From the NCBI GenBank assembly GCA_947650285.1, contig CANTFL010000080.1, forward strand, positions 372,001-436,000: a DNA stretch of 64,000 nucleotides. Reading direction: 5' to 3'. Position numbers and translations under genes: made by a program. Below are positions 12,634-26,100 of this stretch, piece by piece; the first letter of the stretch is position 1; each line of letters opens with the position of its first letter. The notes below the pieces were generated by a model. That model was not told the DNA's origin. It saw only the letters and a list, made by a program, of their open reading frames with translations, and made no database searches. This DNA comes from Hyaloperonospora brassicae. Its lineage: Eukaryota > Oomycota > Peronosporomycetes > Peronosporales > Peronosporaceae.

Positions 12634-13075
12634 GGACGCAGCAGGTCACACCGACGCGCCGCTGCTGTTGCTGCGGCTGCTGCGGGTCGAGTGAGAGTGG
12701 TAAGCGGTTGGGACTCGACTCGGGCGCTGTCGACGGGCAGGTGCGTCTGTCTATGTGCGCACGACGGACGCGGTCGCACGTCAGTAGCTGAGCCGTCGGT
12801 CGTCTCTTGACATGGCTGCGCGCCCCGTCTGGCTGCCCATTGCATAGTGAACGCAAGTCACGGGCAGCGCCCAGAGCAAACGACGGTCGACAGTGTACCC
12901 ACGACGCGTCTCTTTTGCATCGCGTCAACTGGTCGCCCGCCTTACCGCTTGGTGAAGCGACAGCGGACTTGTCAGGGCACGTGATGGCATTGCATCGAAA
13001 CAGTACTGAGCGACGCTGCAATGAGAGAGGAAAGGACTTTGACGGCGTACCAGAAAGTGATGAGAAGCTACTCAC

Positions 13076-13285
13076 TCGAACGGCGTGCAGCAGTGTGTCG
13101 TCGTCACTTTTGTTCAGGTCGCGATTGTCGCGCCAATTGTCGTCGGTCGATCGTTCGTCATCAAAGTCGTTCTCATGAGGTGTCGTCCTGTGGACAAACG
13201 ACTTTGGGCGCTCCGGCCGACAGTACGATACCACGTGCTTTCGTGCCCCGTCATGAGCGAAGGCAGCCGATACGTCGACTTGCAT
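13076..13285 (-). other. Exon-like ORF upstream of the coiled-coil gene
   Basis: A 70-codon open stretch from ATG 13285 to a strong donor (CGA then GTGAGT) at 13075. A good acceptor (CTCTCATTGCAG) follows at 13016, defining a 60-nt intron in phase 0. The encoded peptide contains RPERPKSFV followed by an Asp/Glu-rich stretch, the same order as the RPKAFVR-DDD unit of the downstream repeat array. It may be an alternative 5' exon of that gene or a separate small protein. I could not find a phase-compatible acceptor joining it to the main frame, so the connection is only suggestive. Confidence 0.35.
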
Positions 13286-14769
13286 CTTGTCGGCTCGCAC
13301 GAAGAGCTGTTCTGTCGGATACCGATAGAAAGTTGACGTGATGGTATAGCTGGCAATGGGGTAACGTCAACTTCAACTCGCAGCAGTGGCATTTTAGCAA
13401 GTTTAAAGCAAGACATGGACGCAACGATGACTTTGTGTGCACAATGCATTCGACTGAGAGTGACTGAGAGGCTACAGGAAATGAGCAGGAGAGTTCGGGA
13501 GCTGAGAGTAGCAAGACACGCATTCACGAACGCTGTGTGTCTGGCTACTTTCTACTTTGTGAGGATCAAAGAAAGTCATGAACACGGTGACCTGCGGCTC
13601 GTGCTTTTGTCATCGTCACGTCACCTCAGTTGGTGATACTGATAGTGTAAGCCTCGCACGCCCAAGGGGTGTACGAAAAGCTGCTATCGCGTCGATACAC
13701 TGCGCCCGTCTTATTCGGATACTAAAGGTGCGTCACAGTAGTTGCGTCGATCTTTTGTTAACACACATGTGACGATGTTTGTTGCCCACCGAGATATGAT
13801 CTAAGATCTGAGGTCGAAAATGAACGTTGGCTGAATATTGGCTGGGAACTTTCAAATTTCGACATGTCCAGTTGTCGAATTTCGCACTACAGACGAATGG
13901 TTACGACAGAAAACCTCGACAATCATGTCCATATGCCACAAACTGAGGCTACAATTGGCTTAAGTTCAAACCCGAGCATCAACTCAGTAAAACAACGTCC
14001 CTCGCGCTCTTTTGCATCAAGTTTTTAGGCGAAGGACTTCGTGAAACGAAAAAATGTCAATTATCTGCAAATGAAAATAGATAGAAATATAAGCATACTT
14101 CACATGATGTACAAACAACGCATTTTTACGATCTGCACCCCTTGTTGGCTACCAACATCAGTGTATCCATACTCTTTGAAAGACAGTAAAGCCATGTCAC
14201 CAAGCCTCGTATCTTACGTGCGTAGCGATCCCTCGACGGCACTATACGCCTACTTCTGTCGGAGCACAACTTATCCTGTAATCTTAAGTCATTGGTAAAC
14301 AGCTGTATTACACAATTGAGCTGCACCATGTTCATCCAGCTGCGCTGTAGCAGCACGTACCACGAGTACAGCACTTTGTAGCAGGATAGTAAGACGTTTA
14401 AGCGCCTAGCAAGCGACCTGTTGCCACACGAGGCAGAGGTCACAATTGAGATGGTTCTTGACGTCGTGAAAGAGCATCAGTGGATTCACGATACAACACT
14501 AGACATCGTAAGCAGACATATGTCCGACCTGTTGACGAGTGTACCGGGTATATAGGGAACACTTACTACTTTTCTAAGAAAACATGAATTCCAGTGATGC
14601 CCAGGATAAATCATCCAGAATGTGTTTGCTTTTTTTGGCAACAAAAGGTATCCAGCTGAGAGGTGAACGGCTTCTCAAAAGGGTGGACCTAGAGTGTAGC
14701 GGAGCTGCACAGCTCCTTAAGTCATAGAAAGACCCCGACGCTCTACGAGCGACTTTGGTTCAACGAACC
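13286..14769. other. Start of repeat-rich block, no gene seen
   Basis: Base composition becomes more AT-rich after about 13.8 kb and frames shorten. Nothing here could be assigned to a gene or element family. Confidence 0.5.
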
Positions 14770-15150
14770 CGAATCAGAGAGTCAACAAGATCGTGAAGCT
14801 CACGGTTCATGTTCCAGGGGACCAACGATTCAAAGAATCACAGCACTTAGTTCTCAAGAAAAGCTACCTTTTACAAGGCTTTGCTAGGCTCTTCTACGAT
14901 CACAAAGGCACGTCTCTCTACAGGTCAAAATGAGAACTGGGCTTTATTTCTTTTAATCGAAAACAACACCTCAGACGAACGTACTTAATCTGGACACTAA
15001 TGTTCTAATGAATACCTCCTAAAAGATCTCGTAATTCAATGGCTGACACACGTCAACCCTCAACAACTGATACAGTAGCCCAATACCATATTTAATGAGA
15101 CTCCGTTCCTTGTGTGAACCACACATGTTGTGTAACCCCGTGTACATAGA
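14770..15150 (-). repeat. LTR-like dispersed repeat, copy A
   Basis: Shares ordered blocks with copies B and C: GGCACGT, ACCTCAGAC-AACGTAC-TAATCT, ACACTAATG, TGACACAC, and a TGATA...AATACCA block. The most degraded copy; boundaries are approximate. Confidence 0.5.
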
Positions 15151-15869
15151 GCTCGTGGAACTGTGGAGAAGTGGATCGAAGATGTTGGGATCGCACTGCC
15201 TGTTGTGTATTTCTCTGTACGTTGACCTAGATGGTTGTTTTAACGGGGCCCGGCGTTTGATCGCCTAATCTTACGCTGACGGAAGTACTGGCCAGATTGA
15301 GGCGATCTTTATTTTTGTCGGTTGTTATGGCCAACAAGTACGTGGACTCCAATAATGCCTGCGCGTTCCGATTCATGATCCTTGATACAAGTCCATCAAA
15401 GTGCAGAACCAATTCACCAGTATGAACGAGGTTGGCTCGACCAGTTTCTTTAAAACGGATTGGGTATCGGTGTGAGCCTGTTACATAATATTATCGTATG
15501 TGGAAATGTGATGATCAAGAAGATTAAGTTTAATAATCTTACTACAATCTTACTACAATGCCACAACGCTCAGTGATATTGTTGCTGTGACCAAAGAGTC
15601 TACCTATTGGGTGATGTACCATAAGACCAACCTACTAATCGCTGCAAGACGCGCTCGAAGGGTGGTGAGTAGACGTCACTATACCTGTTATGGCATTTAT
15701 ATAATTAAGTTAGGACTAATAGAACAAGGCACATCTAGGAATTTAAATAAAACATACTGATGTTCTTTTCTCTTACTAAGCTTTGTTGTTTAGTAATGCG
15801 TCTTATTCTGAACGCGTATTGTAGCCAAGCTAGCACAGATCCTAGCCAGAGAATGGCTTTCTGCTTAAC

Positions 15870-16294
15870 GAGCAAGGTAATTCTTTACAAGAACACGACT
15901 CTAAGCGTCAACGAGCATACAGCTCCTGGTTCTTGTTCAAAGGACCTCAACAATTCAGTTTATCGAATGTGCAGTGTGCTCGGTAGTCTAAGCCTTATCA
16001 AGGCTTAACTATTTTTCGAGCTGAGACACCTTAAAAGGCACGTGTATCGAAAAGATTAAAAGGGAAACTGAACGTTATTTTGTTAAAGAACACCTCAGAC
16101 TTAACGTACCTAATCTTGACAATTAATGCTCTAATCAGAACCTGTAGGAAGACCTCGTACTTTGGTCGCCGACACACTTCAGCCCCCCCTTACATACTGA
16201 TAAGGTGTTCTAATACCATTATCAATGGGATCCTTTTTTTAATGTTCATCGCACACGTAATGTCGGTTACTAACCGACGTGTAACCTCGTTACA
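15870..16294 (-). repeat. LTR-like dispersed repeat, copy B
   Basis: Read on the minus strand it begins TGTAACGAGGTTACA, a TG-start with a short terminal inverted motif as in LTRs. A near-perfect palindrome GTCGGTTA-C-TAACCGAC follows at 16262-16278. The blocks shared with A and C follow in the same order. Probably a solo or degraded LTR of a retrotransposon; the right boundary near 16294 is the best supported. Confidence 0.5.
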
Positions 16295-17439
16295 CGTATA
16301 TTAACGCAACCTAAAAGGTCACTAATCCTCACTGTAGTCAGTGAGAGCTTGCTGCGCACTGACACCAGTGCGTAGCTCCCAGTGCCCCGTTACATCCTGA
16401 ACGTGAACTGTAGAGATCTGGGCAAAGATTACCAAGCGAGAAACCCATTCGGTGTCAGCCGGTATGGGGTCCGGGTCTAGATCGTTCGGGAATGGGTAAC
16501 CTTTCGGCTTAAATAAAAGCTGGTTACATTTTCATGACAAGTTCAGTAAGCCAGATGAAGCTGATCCGTCTCGCCGACATTGAAGAAGCGTAGATCCAGG
16601 GACACACTCACTGTACACATGGATCCAGCGGCTGCGTGGGATGTTATGGAAGACAGGAGATTCTTGTATTCTTCGAGGGAATGTACCCGTTGACCGTGTC
16701 GCGATCCTTGTCAGCAACGCTGATAGCGCCATCCGAATCGCTGGAAACTTCCCCAAACAGATTCACCATCTAACCTTGGTGGAGATCGCGCGTGGCGGCA
16801 GATCCGCGAGGTTTAGGGATGGAGACGGGCTGGGAGAGTCTACGATGATGGTCGATCGGGATGTATATGAAGCAGTGGGGGTCGTAGTGGAACGACGTGA
16901 GGAAGAACGGGATCGCGAGAGGGGTACGAAGGTGGCGGCTTTCTTATGAGCAAAGACAGTACCAGGATTAATATCTCAGTGTTAGTATCGAACAACGATA
17001 TTGCGCGATCATTGTTGCTTTTTCTTAAGGCGTCAGCTTGCCTAAACCACTTAGTAGGAGCTTCGCGTTTCTAATATCTCATGGTTCGCCCGGCTATAGG
17101 TCTACATTTATACTGCATTTTATCGAGCCAAATTATGAGGCCTATATAGAGAAAATAGACGGTCCATAGAGTAGTTTCCAATCTCTGATATATACATTCA
17201 ATCTTTTAGCTGGTGTATCCATCTCTTTCTCAGGCTACTTTTTTTCTTCACGTATGCAAATATATATCAATCAGAACGCTCGGCTCGTACTAGATCTAAG
17301 CTGGGAGACCCATTCGGTCTCCAGGAAGACGTCTGCTTCTGCAATTGCGGGCGACGACTCAAAAATTAATGACTTATGTTTGCTATTCAAGGATGTTAAT
17401 ACCCTGGGTACACGCGGGTGAACATCTTATCTGCAACGG
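16295..17439. other. Degraded sequence between LTR-like copies B and C
   Basis: Could be the remnant interior of an element flanked by B and C. The similar phrases AACCCATTCGGTGTC (about 16440) and GACCCATTCGGTCTCC (about 17305) suggest an internal duplication. An open stretch at 16641-16949 (+) ends in an Arg/Glu-rich segment, but no gag or pol motif is recognisable. Confidence 0.3.
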
Positions 17440-17912
17440 AGATACAATAGCTCTTTGCCAGATAAAGGCTTTTTACTCAAAGATCAACTTAATTTGTTCA
17501 AAGACCATTAATTTATTAAAATTGGCATGCTTAGAGCTCATGATATTTGTTCACGGAACCTGACGATTAAAAAAAGGATAGCACAAATTGATCAAGAGGA
17601 TACGCCTCACCAAGGCTTGGATTTTCTTACAAGATCTGAGACGCCTTGATATGGCACGTGTCTCTAACAGATCGAACGGGGAATTAAATTTAAGTGTGTG
17701 TATAAGTAAAAGGACATCTTACCTTAAACTTAAATAATTTTAGACACTAATGCCCGTTAAACTTACTCATTTGAGATCTCTTGTCCGGTCGATGACACAC
17801 ACGTCCGCCTCAACAAGCTGATAAGGTGTTCTGATACTACTAATAGCGTGATCTCATCCCTAGAGTGTACCATACTTGTTGTGCCGATTGTCAACCGACA
17901 TGTAATCCGCGT
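17440..17912 (-). repeat. LTR-like dispersed repeat, copy C
   Basis: On the minus strand it opens GTAACGCGGATTACATGTCGG, matching copy B's opening. It then carries TCAGAACACCTTATCA, CATTAGTGTCTAAA and GACACGTGCCATAT as in A and B. Same orientation as the other two copies, about 1.5 kb from B. Ends are approximate. Confidence 0.5.
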
Positions 17913-20900
17913 TACGTTCTCTGCTGAGGAAGTAGCGCCTTATTGTTATAAATTTTCAACACCTTGTGTGTCGGCACGATAAGCCACTACGACTTGACCG
18001 ACCATCTGGAATCGCTGTGGGGGCGTTTCGTTTTACCGTACGGGAACGCCGCCCAAGTGGAAGCCTTCACCAATCAGCTCCCCCATGATCAAGAGCCTGT
18101 GGATCACTTAACCTTGAATATCTGCTAGAGTCTTGCTTCATCCCGCCTTTTTTCCGACCAATGGGATGGCTCGTCGGGTTGGGCGCGACATACGAACGTT
18201 TCGACGAGAACCACAGCCAAGCGAGTTCGGAGGCGACTCACTTCTTGTGGGTCTCCAAGGACTAAGAGCACATACACCTCTCTCTCGTCTTACTACAACG
18301 CACCGACGAAGTATCGAAGTCGGGAGATTTGGGCGTGGCGGGTCAGGATAGATTTGTTCTATAAAATATGTGATGGCCGATGTGACCTCGACATCTTCCT
18401 AGATCCATTCGTGAGACATCTCACTTGTCCTCTTAGATTCCTCGTTAGATATCTCACTAGGCCTTGCTGAATCACGTATTAGTCTATAGACCTTAAGTAG
18501 GGATCAGGTCCAGTCGACCTGTTGGAATACCTTCAGGTGACCCGCTCCACGTGGCCCTTCCTACTTTATATTGGATGTCATTGGAGCCTCATCCTCAGAA
18601 CTTCGTCGCTCGCATCTCGAACATTTTAAGTCCAATGTCTAGGTCTTTTCCGCTTTAATACATATACTTACATTCTCTTTGACGCCGACTACATGCGCTT
18701 GCCCACATTTTTCACCCTCTTTTGTCGTGTTTTCGTCGGACTTTGGGCGCTATGTCAGTATCTCTTTCTTCGTATCATTAGGCTTCTCTCTTGAAAGGCC
18801 TAGGTCACCCATCCAGGAAATTCGGCACACGTTGCTAATTTTCATGACTTTGCATGACTCCAAAACCATTATGACTCGTCTCCTTACGCTCAAATCGCGG
18901 ATTGAGGCCCAAAATTATAACCTATCGTACCGGTCCATGAGAAATCCGCAGGTTCTTCACACTGGACGAGAAGTTATCGTTGTAGTCGCCTATACCGAGT
19001 CTTCTTGCCTGTACGACTTTCCAAAAATTCTTTTACTTCTTGTCCATTTCCTCCACTTCTCGCACCCAGGTATCTTTCGGTTACAACCATTTGTTCACAT
19101 TACATACCCATTTCACCAAAGTTGTATGTTTTATGATAGCTTGATGTACCACATATTTTAGTGTCTTAAATAGAAGCTGTCATGAATATCGGCATCTACA
19201 GTTTATCTGAAATCGATTCTACACGCTACATACTGTGCCAAAGATAATCTGGACACGGTATTGCTTATCTGGCGCCAGAGGATACGTGCGCGTTCACTAG
19301 CACAGATCTCTAGCATCAATTCATTCTTTAGTCTATCCAGTAGATAATTGCAGCAAAGAGGTGTGGGCTCTTGCTCGCATCCTATAGACCGTTTACGCAA
19401 GATTTTATAACCTGATCTTCACATACTTGGATTGAAATTACAAGTAAAATTGTACGATAGACGACACCGGTACCGCATTTCGAACAGCGGTGGCGAAGGC
19501 GCCGCCAACAGTAGACGCGACTCTACACGGGGCGCATATGCGCGTTAAGGCCTGATTGCAAGCCCATATCAGCCCTATTTTCATAAAAGCTTTATCTTTA
19601 AGTTATTCATGCTTTCAATTATATCGTGAACACACTGCGAAAAGTGCACTCATATCGATACAAATATTATTAATTCACGATTTTCATGGTGTACGTCACT
19701 TATTTATTGGTCAAGGAACCTTAAGTAATGTCTTCGGACAATCTTTGAGAAGCATGGCTTCGCGCAGGACTATGTAATTGGATGTCGTAAACAACTTCTA
19801 GGTTTGCCTATCAAGTTCAACGATGAAGTTAGATTACGCGCTGTACCTAGAATTACCGATCTACGCACTATTAAACAAAATGTATCGTTTGGGTTCAGTA
19901 AACAGGATTCGACCACAAATCGGTGACGAATGCAACGACACCGATGCACAAGCATTAAAATCGGAAATTACAACTGCCAAAGCCGGACAAGTAAGCGTCA
20001 AGGCGTTCCATAATGCACTAGCCCATATATTACTTTTGGTCATGCATCGCGCTCAAGGAATACAAGGAAGGCGAAGATGAAGGTGTGAAAGATGGCGAAG
20101 AGAGTAGGTAGATACCGAAAGGTTATGAAGTCGATAACTATATCACGCATAAGAAAGGAATATCAGCCAGGAAAACATATGAAGGTTGAAAGCAGGAGCG
20201 ACGCGGACTCGGCCGCGGATGAGACAAGCTCAAAATCGGTGTCGGGGTGCGGGCTGACTCTATACAAGGCATCGTTTCAACAATATTTTATTTAAAAGAA
20301 GGGTTTTTTGCTTAATCATAATGGAAGTGAAGCCGATTGATGTATCACACCCAGAACGCAATATTTTAGGACGAAAGAAATAAGCGTGCTGATCTGTACA
20401 TGACGGTTGTTAAGTCGATACATATGTATATGGACAATAGAAAGGCTAAATCATTAATCCTGAGAAGAAATTCGCTAGTGCAAAAGATGTCGATGCTCAG
20501 TCAGGTACATCTGTACTACGATGGAGCTAAGGTCGAAGAGCCAAGTGCTAAATTTCAATGATATAATCGTAGTCCCACACATTAAGGCACTACCGGCGCC
20601 CGTGTTTTTGGGCTTGCGTGGAATGTAAAATTAAATGACATCGATGGTGATGTCTAGAAAGAGTGTTAAGCAAATTTTGTTTATATAGGTAGTTTCGGTT
20701 TCGAGGTGCACTTGAAAGCTCAAGACCTTTGAAGAAAAAATTGAACTCCTAACTGTTTAGCGAAAAGTTGACAGATGATACGAGGAGATAAAGAAGTCAC
20801 GGAAGAACCTATCATCAGGTAGTGAACAAACGGGATCGACCGGATGTGCAATTTGTCATGGACAAGTTATAGTTCCGCTGACCTTTATGCTGCATTTATT

Positions 20901-22675
20901 GCAAAGAAATATGGTCGGTTACTCTGATTTACTTTTAACTTATCCTAGTTTTGCACGAAAGTAAGTACATAAACATTCTGCAGCGACGATGTTCAGTCTT
21001 CCTTGTTTATACCTCTTGAAGGAGCTGTATATATAAAAGATCTTCATTTACATCGCTATTCTTTTCGAAGTGTGTAAAATGTGTACCTTGCCGCAAAGGC
21101 GCATGGTCTCATTTAATCATGTACGGTATTTCTACAAGGAGGTAAACGGAAACTAAATCTGAATGTGGTGTACTTTATAAGGCGTCCCTGTTCATACACT
21201 GATTACTTACGCGTAATAGTTGCAGCTGACGAGAATGATAACAGACTACGCGCTCTGCGCAATCTGTGTCGTGTCGCATCAACGCGCAGTCGATCGCGAA
21301 TTCGATGTCGTGACAGACCACATGGAATGGTCTATTTTCATCTGCGGTCGCCAACGACAGCAACTGTCATTAGCAATTACCTCTAAGTATCAATAATTGC
21401 AAACACTTAACATCCATGAGAATCTCGCATCATACTCGAATAAACGAAAAAAAACGATTGACCATTTTGGCGTGGATTGACGAGTATTAGTGCAAACATT
21501 TGCCTCAAAGTCGAGGATTTTTATGTCCCTTGGCACCGACTAAAACGGTCTAGTCGTTGATCGCCTGAAACTCTCCTGAATCGGAGCGTCCGCCTTTTTA
21601 TATCTAAATTGCACAAAAGAAGTGGTTACTCGCTATCTGTGTAATACACTAAATTTAAAGTACCTTTACAACTCATACTCTCGATAAGCGTAAAACTTTC
21701 CGGGAGTAAATTCAGATCACGGGTCAGAGCTTATTGTCTCATGAAGTGGTGGCTAATGTTAAGGTCGACTGATATCAAAATCAACATGTACACCAGCGCA
21801 AGAGAGGCGCTAGCTAACAACAGCCAATTTCACAATGGTAACAATAAAGTACTCGCGTACTCATTTCTCCTCTTCAATGACGCATGGTACACTTGGTCAT
21901 CATAACGAGAGACGAGTACACTGCATGGTTCGCAAACGCAATCATCGAGCAGCAACTGAGCGCACCGTGGTGTAGCAAAAAATTCCGGGACCGGTGCATG
22001 ATCTTATTTGTCATGTATACTTTGGCATCTGCGATACGTAGTACACAGTCATCCAAGCTCTGTCTTCGATTTGCTGTACAGCGCAGAAAAGACTCAATCA
22101 AAGCAACATCATTTGCGCAGCCCCATGAACAGATCAACACCTCAATCTTGTTGAAGCCTTTGTCGAGATCGCTTTGCCTCATCATGTAAAATAAAAATAT
22201 GTCAGGAGTTCACTCGACCAGCACAAGCGGTTAGTCTACGCCACACCACAAAGCGGAGAAGTATTTTCGCAGTTCGATGATCGCAAGCGTCCAAGACATG
22301 GGTGTGGTAGACTCGCGTAGAATCCCAGAGACCTGACCGCACCAGCCTATATCTGGCCATCATAAAAGCCACGCATGGGCTAAAGTCAGGGCAGACAGGA
22401 AGATGGCGATGACAGACCCAGCTGGTTTACAAATCACAAAATTTTGAAGTCTCATCATCCAGTGGAGGTAGTGTCTCCGTGCGATGTTACATTTCTTATT
22501 TTGCTTTATATTTGAATTGGCCGCCATCGTGTCACCGGATAAAGACCACGCGGATGCTAATCCCCTTTAACTTTTACACGATGACTTTGCCAGAGCAGAC
22601 TGAAAGGCGAGCTTACTGGATTCTGCTATCAAAAGCCCGCCAAAACCTAATTTATATGTCGTGCAGGTAATAACA
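17913..22675. other. Repeat-rich block, no recognisable gene
   Basis: Long gene-free sequence with short frames in all six readings. The longest (18679-19161 +, opening with TTG, not ATG) has no recognisable domain. A stretch around 19820-20300 reads as a hydrophilic, interrupted coding-like sequence on the plus strand, but I cannot assign it. Probably decayed mobile elements. Confidence 0.4.
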
Positions 22676-23122
22676 ATGCAAGCGATGGTGTACTCCTTGT
22701 TGACTTGCCTGTTTGTATTGGCTACCAGCCGTGTCGCAGGATCTCCATTACGCGTCTGGCCCTCTCCGCACCCACAGGTGTCATCGGCACTGCCATTCTC
22801 AATTTCACCGCACTCGGCACATCCAACCACGCCCAGCAGGAATAAACGCTACGCAAATAAAAGTCAAGTGCAGACTATTCGTCTCCTTCACCGCATCAGC
22901 GCCGAGATGCGCTCAGGAGCTCATATGACAATCTGCTTGTCAGAATGGCAACATACCACTGGACTTTACAATACCCAATGTATGAGTAACGTTGCTACCG
23001 GATTAACGGTAGTCCCCATCCACAAGGACCACCGAATTGTGCCCTACCGTCTTCCGTGCACCGATAGTATCGCTGCCAACAATTATAGTAAGTCTATCAT
23101 TTGTCCATACGGTGTATTGTGA
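22676..23122 (+). CDS. Small predicted secreted protein (candidate effector-type)
   Basis: A 148-codon intact ORF in otherwise decayed surroundings. Residues 1-22 form a textbook signal peptide: short n-region, hydrophobic core LLTCLFVLAT, and a VAG cleavage site that satisfies the -3/-1 rule. The mature part has a Pro/Ser/His-rich linker (about 23-54), a basic segment, then four cysteines near the C-terminus. RLLH at residues 69-72 is one residue away from the oomycete RxLR host-targeting motif but lies rather far from the signal peptide, and no dEER-like run follows clearly. No family is recognised. It could still be a chance ORF, since no promoter evidence was found. Confidence 0.35.
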   Translation: MQAMVYSLLTCLFVLATSRVAGSPLRVWPSPHPQVSSALPFSISPHSAHPTTPSRNKRYANKSQVQTIRLLHRISAEMRSGAHMTICLSEWQHTTGLYNTQCMSNVATGLTVVPIHKDHRIVPYRLPCTDSIAANNYSKSIICPYGVL

Positions 23123-26100
23123 GCCCACGTCGGGCTTCTTCTCTCTACTGCACAGCTTCAGCCTAGCGTGACACTTGCTCGTGTATAATTACATCGCAAT
23201 GGGTGTCAATGGTACGCTGGTAGCACTCGACAATGACTTGTATCCGATAACGTGCCACACAAGACGGCATGACAGGCCTTACATTTTTTTCATACAGTCA
23301 TGTAATAACAGCACACTGTCGTTTCGACTTGACAAGCAGCTCCGTTTAATTTAAGGAAGTAGCTTCCATTCGCGTCGGATCATTCTCATCTACGATCACT
23401 TTCGTTGGCAAGCTCAACCATATAAGTTGCCCAATACGCTTGGTACCAGCATTGCGTTTGAACTGCTCTGCAGCCACACCGCTCACTCAGTCCATAGGTT
23501 AATGAACATGCTGTTTCTGAAGCCGTGACTTGGATACGAGCGAAAGACATCGCTTTATCTTATCTGAATCCGCAAAAACACGCACTTAATCTATCTTGAC
23601 CAACTCGCGATTCTCCTCATCGTAAACGCCACTTGCCATGACACGTTAGCCGTCCAGCAGCACCTTCTTCTTGATTCTATAGCGTAGCGCTACATCGCAT
23701 TTACCGCAATGTACGTTGCGGTCAGTTGAACCCACGTCAGTAAACGAGCACAATTTGCGACGCTGCCCTGATGATGGTCATTGCCGTCTTCGTCTTCGAT
23801 ACAAAGTCTATTCTCGAACCACCGAACGATATCTAGCCATTGAGATAATTTACCAATGTACGAGCTGCAAAGAATCTATGCAGCTGTCATCGTGGACTTC
23901 TCGACACATGCGTCTTCTGTCGCCCTTAGGCCAACATCTCTGCATGATTGCAGCGCTGCATCTTAGCGAGCGTCGCGTCACGGCACAATTACCAAAATAG
24001 AGACGTGCACTGAGAGTACTGACCAAATAGTTAAAAGGAAAAATTTGGTGCTTACCGACTGCTCTGGTTGCCCGCCAGACCGGATAGCACAACTATTAGT
24101 TTTTGGGGACATATGACTCTTCGAGAGGTCTTACTATCTGGTACAGGGGTGCCCGGGGTGGTACCAGTGCATCTTGTGTGTTGCACACACTTTTTAAGGA
24201 CATTGGGTTGGTCTGATAAAGAATCGAACTCGCTCCACTTACTTGCCACGAGCGGTACTTAACCAGGTCGCGAGGGGGGCGCATCGCTATAGAACGCAAA
24301 TCATGCAAACATGAGTGCCATCTAGCTGACGGGGATTTTATTTATCGACTCCGCTATGATAACGCGATACTTACTGCGGTAGCAGTAGGGGTCAGCGGGA
24401 AATGACGCTGATTAAGTTCCAGCTCGCGTCGAAATTCTCGCACAACACCAATTTTTATGACAAGCCCGAGCGCAAAGATTTCAGGCTTATTTTTGATGGC
24501 GCGAAGTGTGCTCTAACGAGTAGTAGCTATAGTAAAGCTGTGCTCGACACAATTGTAAGAAAAACGTTCTATATGTGAATATTGTGGACTAAATACGCCA
24601 TCAAAGTACCCCAAGCACCATTTAACAGCGATCGTGACTCAAGAAAAGACGAACAAGTCGGCCGTGGACACGCAGAGTAGACAAATGTACCACTTTTACT
24701 AGCATCATCGTCATTTGTCTATCGACGCGGTAGAAAACACGGAAAAGGTCCCAGCGCCTGACATCACGCTTACAGAATGCTATAGGAAGACGTGCTTCTT
24801 TGAGCTGAAGAGACGCAAATGAAGAATGCGCAGTCGCGCAAGGAATTAAAGCTCACCAGCTAAACGACTGTATTGATCGCGTCAATGGGTCGGACTAGTA
24901 CCTAGAGGGTCCGATGACACCAAGGAACCAACTGGGCAACCGGTATTCAATTAACTTGTAAATTAAAATTATAAAAGCTGCCGCATTGATAAGGTTAGAT
25001 AGACAATCAAGCGGCAAAAAAGCTCGAATGTTTGGCTGGTTTCGAGCGTCGGTTCAACTAATGTGTCCACGTGCTACGAACGAACGGCGGACGCAAGCGC
25101 GATAACGTCAAATAATTTCGTAAGTCAGGAGGAATTTTAAGCAGCTCAGCGAGGTGCGAAACCAAGCGTCCAGCGGCAATGACGACCGTATGCATGAACG
25201 GTGTTGAGCATGGATCATTTATAATATAGAAATCAAATAATATATCGCTCAGAGACGATGCGTACGCATGATGAATTCTCAATCGCAGCTAGAAAGTGTC
25301 AATGAAATTGTACGATAACGATGAAGATGCTGAAGAAGAGTGCCCTAAATTTGCGCGATATCTCAGATTTTGGTCAGTGTGCTCTGTTCACCGCAATCCG
25401 TGCAAAAAACTTGCTGGCGAAAATATATTTGTCACTTTATAAGATGCAGCGACGAACAAGAAATACGGCGTATACCTCCAAAAGGAGAACAAGGTTGTAG
25501 TTCTGCAGTACGTAGGTATATAGTAATAGCGAGTGATAAAGCAGAAACGTCAGCTGAAAGAGCGCATGAGTGCGACGATCAAGCAGATACTGATGAGTCG
25601 ACACAAATCTGGGCGAAGCTGTCTTGACTGTGAATATGTAGAATTGAACCGGGAAGAAGTCAAAGACATGGACACTTGCTGCAACTATGACTCGAGGTGC
25701 AACGCAGCGCGTGTAGTCTCACGGTGTCCAAGTGGTCCAGAACATGAAAAGAGCGTCAAAGCTCACGTATACGAGCGCTATACCGTATACTACGTAGAAG
25801 CGATGCACAGCAGCAAGCACGAATGATGGTAGAAAGTCATGCGCAAAGAGGCAGAAACGTTTAAGGGTATCAAAGTTTGGCGTTCGGTCAAGAAAACTCC
25901 TATATGTAATGCACAGCAGAAAAATGGACGATTAAAAGTACGGATGCGCACATCGATTTCGAAAAGCGGTTTGTTCAACTACTTTAATACCACGTCTATA
26001 TATGTTTAAAAAAGATAGTTTAAATGGAAAGAAAATACAATGATATGAGTTAAGAAGATGACGACGCTGCCCCCTTCGGACGGAGGCTCAGCGAGCTTGA

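Noticed and set aside
12404..13300. 298-codon minus-strand frame
   Set aside because: Its second half overlaps the repeat array in a different frame; only the first 70 codons, ahead of a strong donor, look exon-like.
24180..24260. GAATCGAACTCG resembling a tRNA T-loop
   Set aside because: No matching acceptor, D or anticodon stems could be folded around it on either strand.
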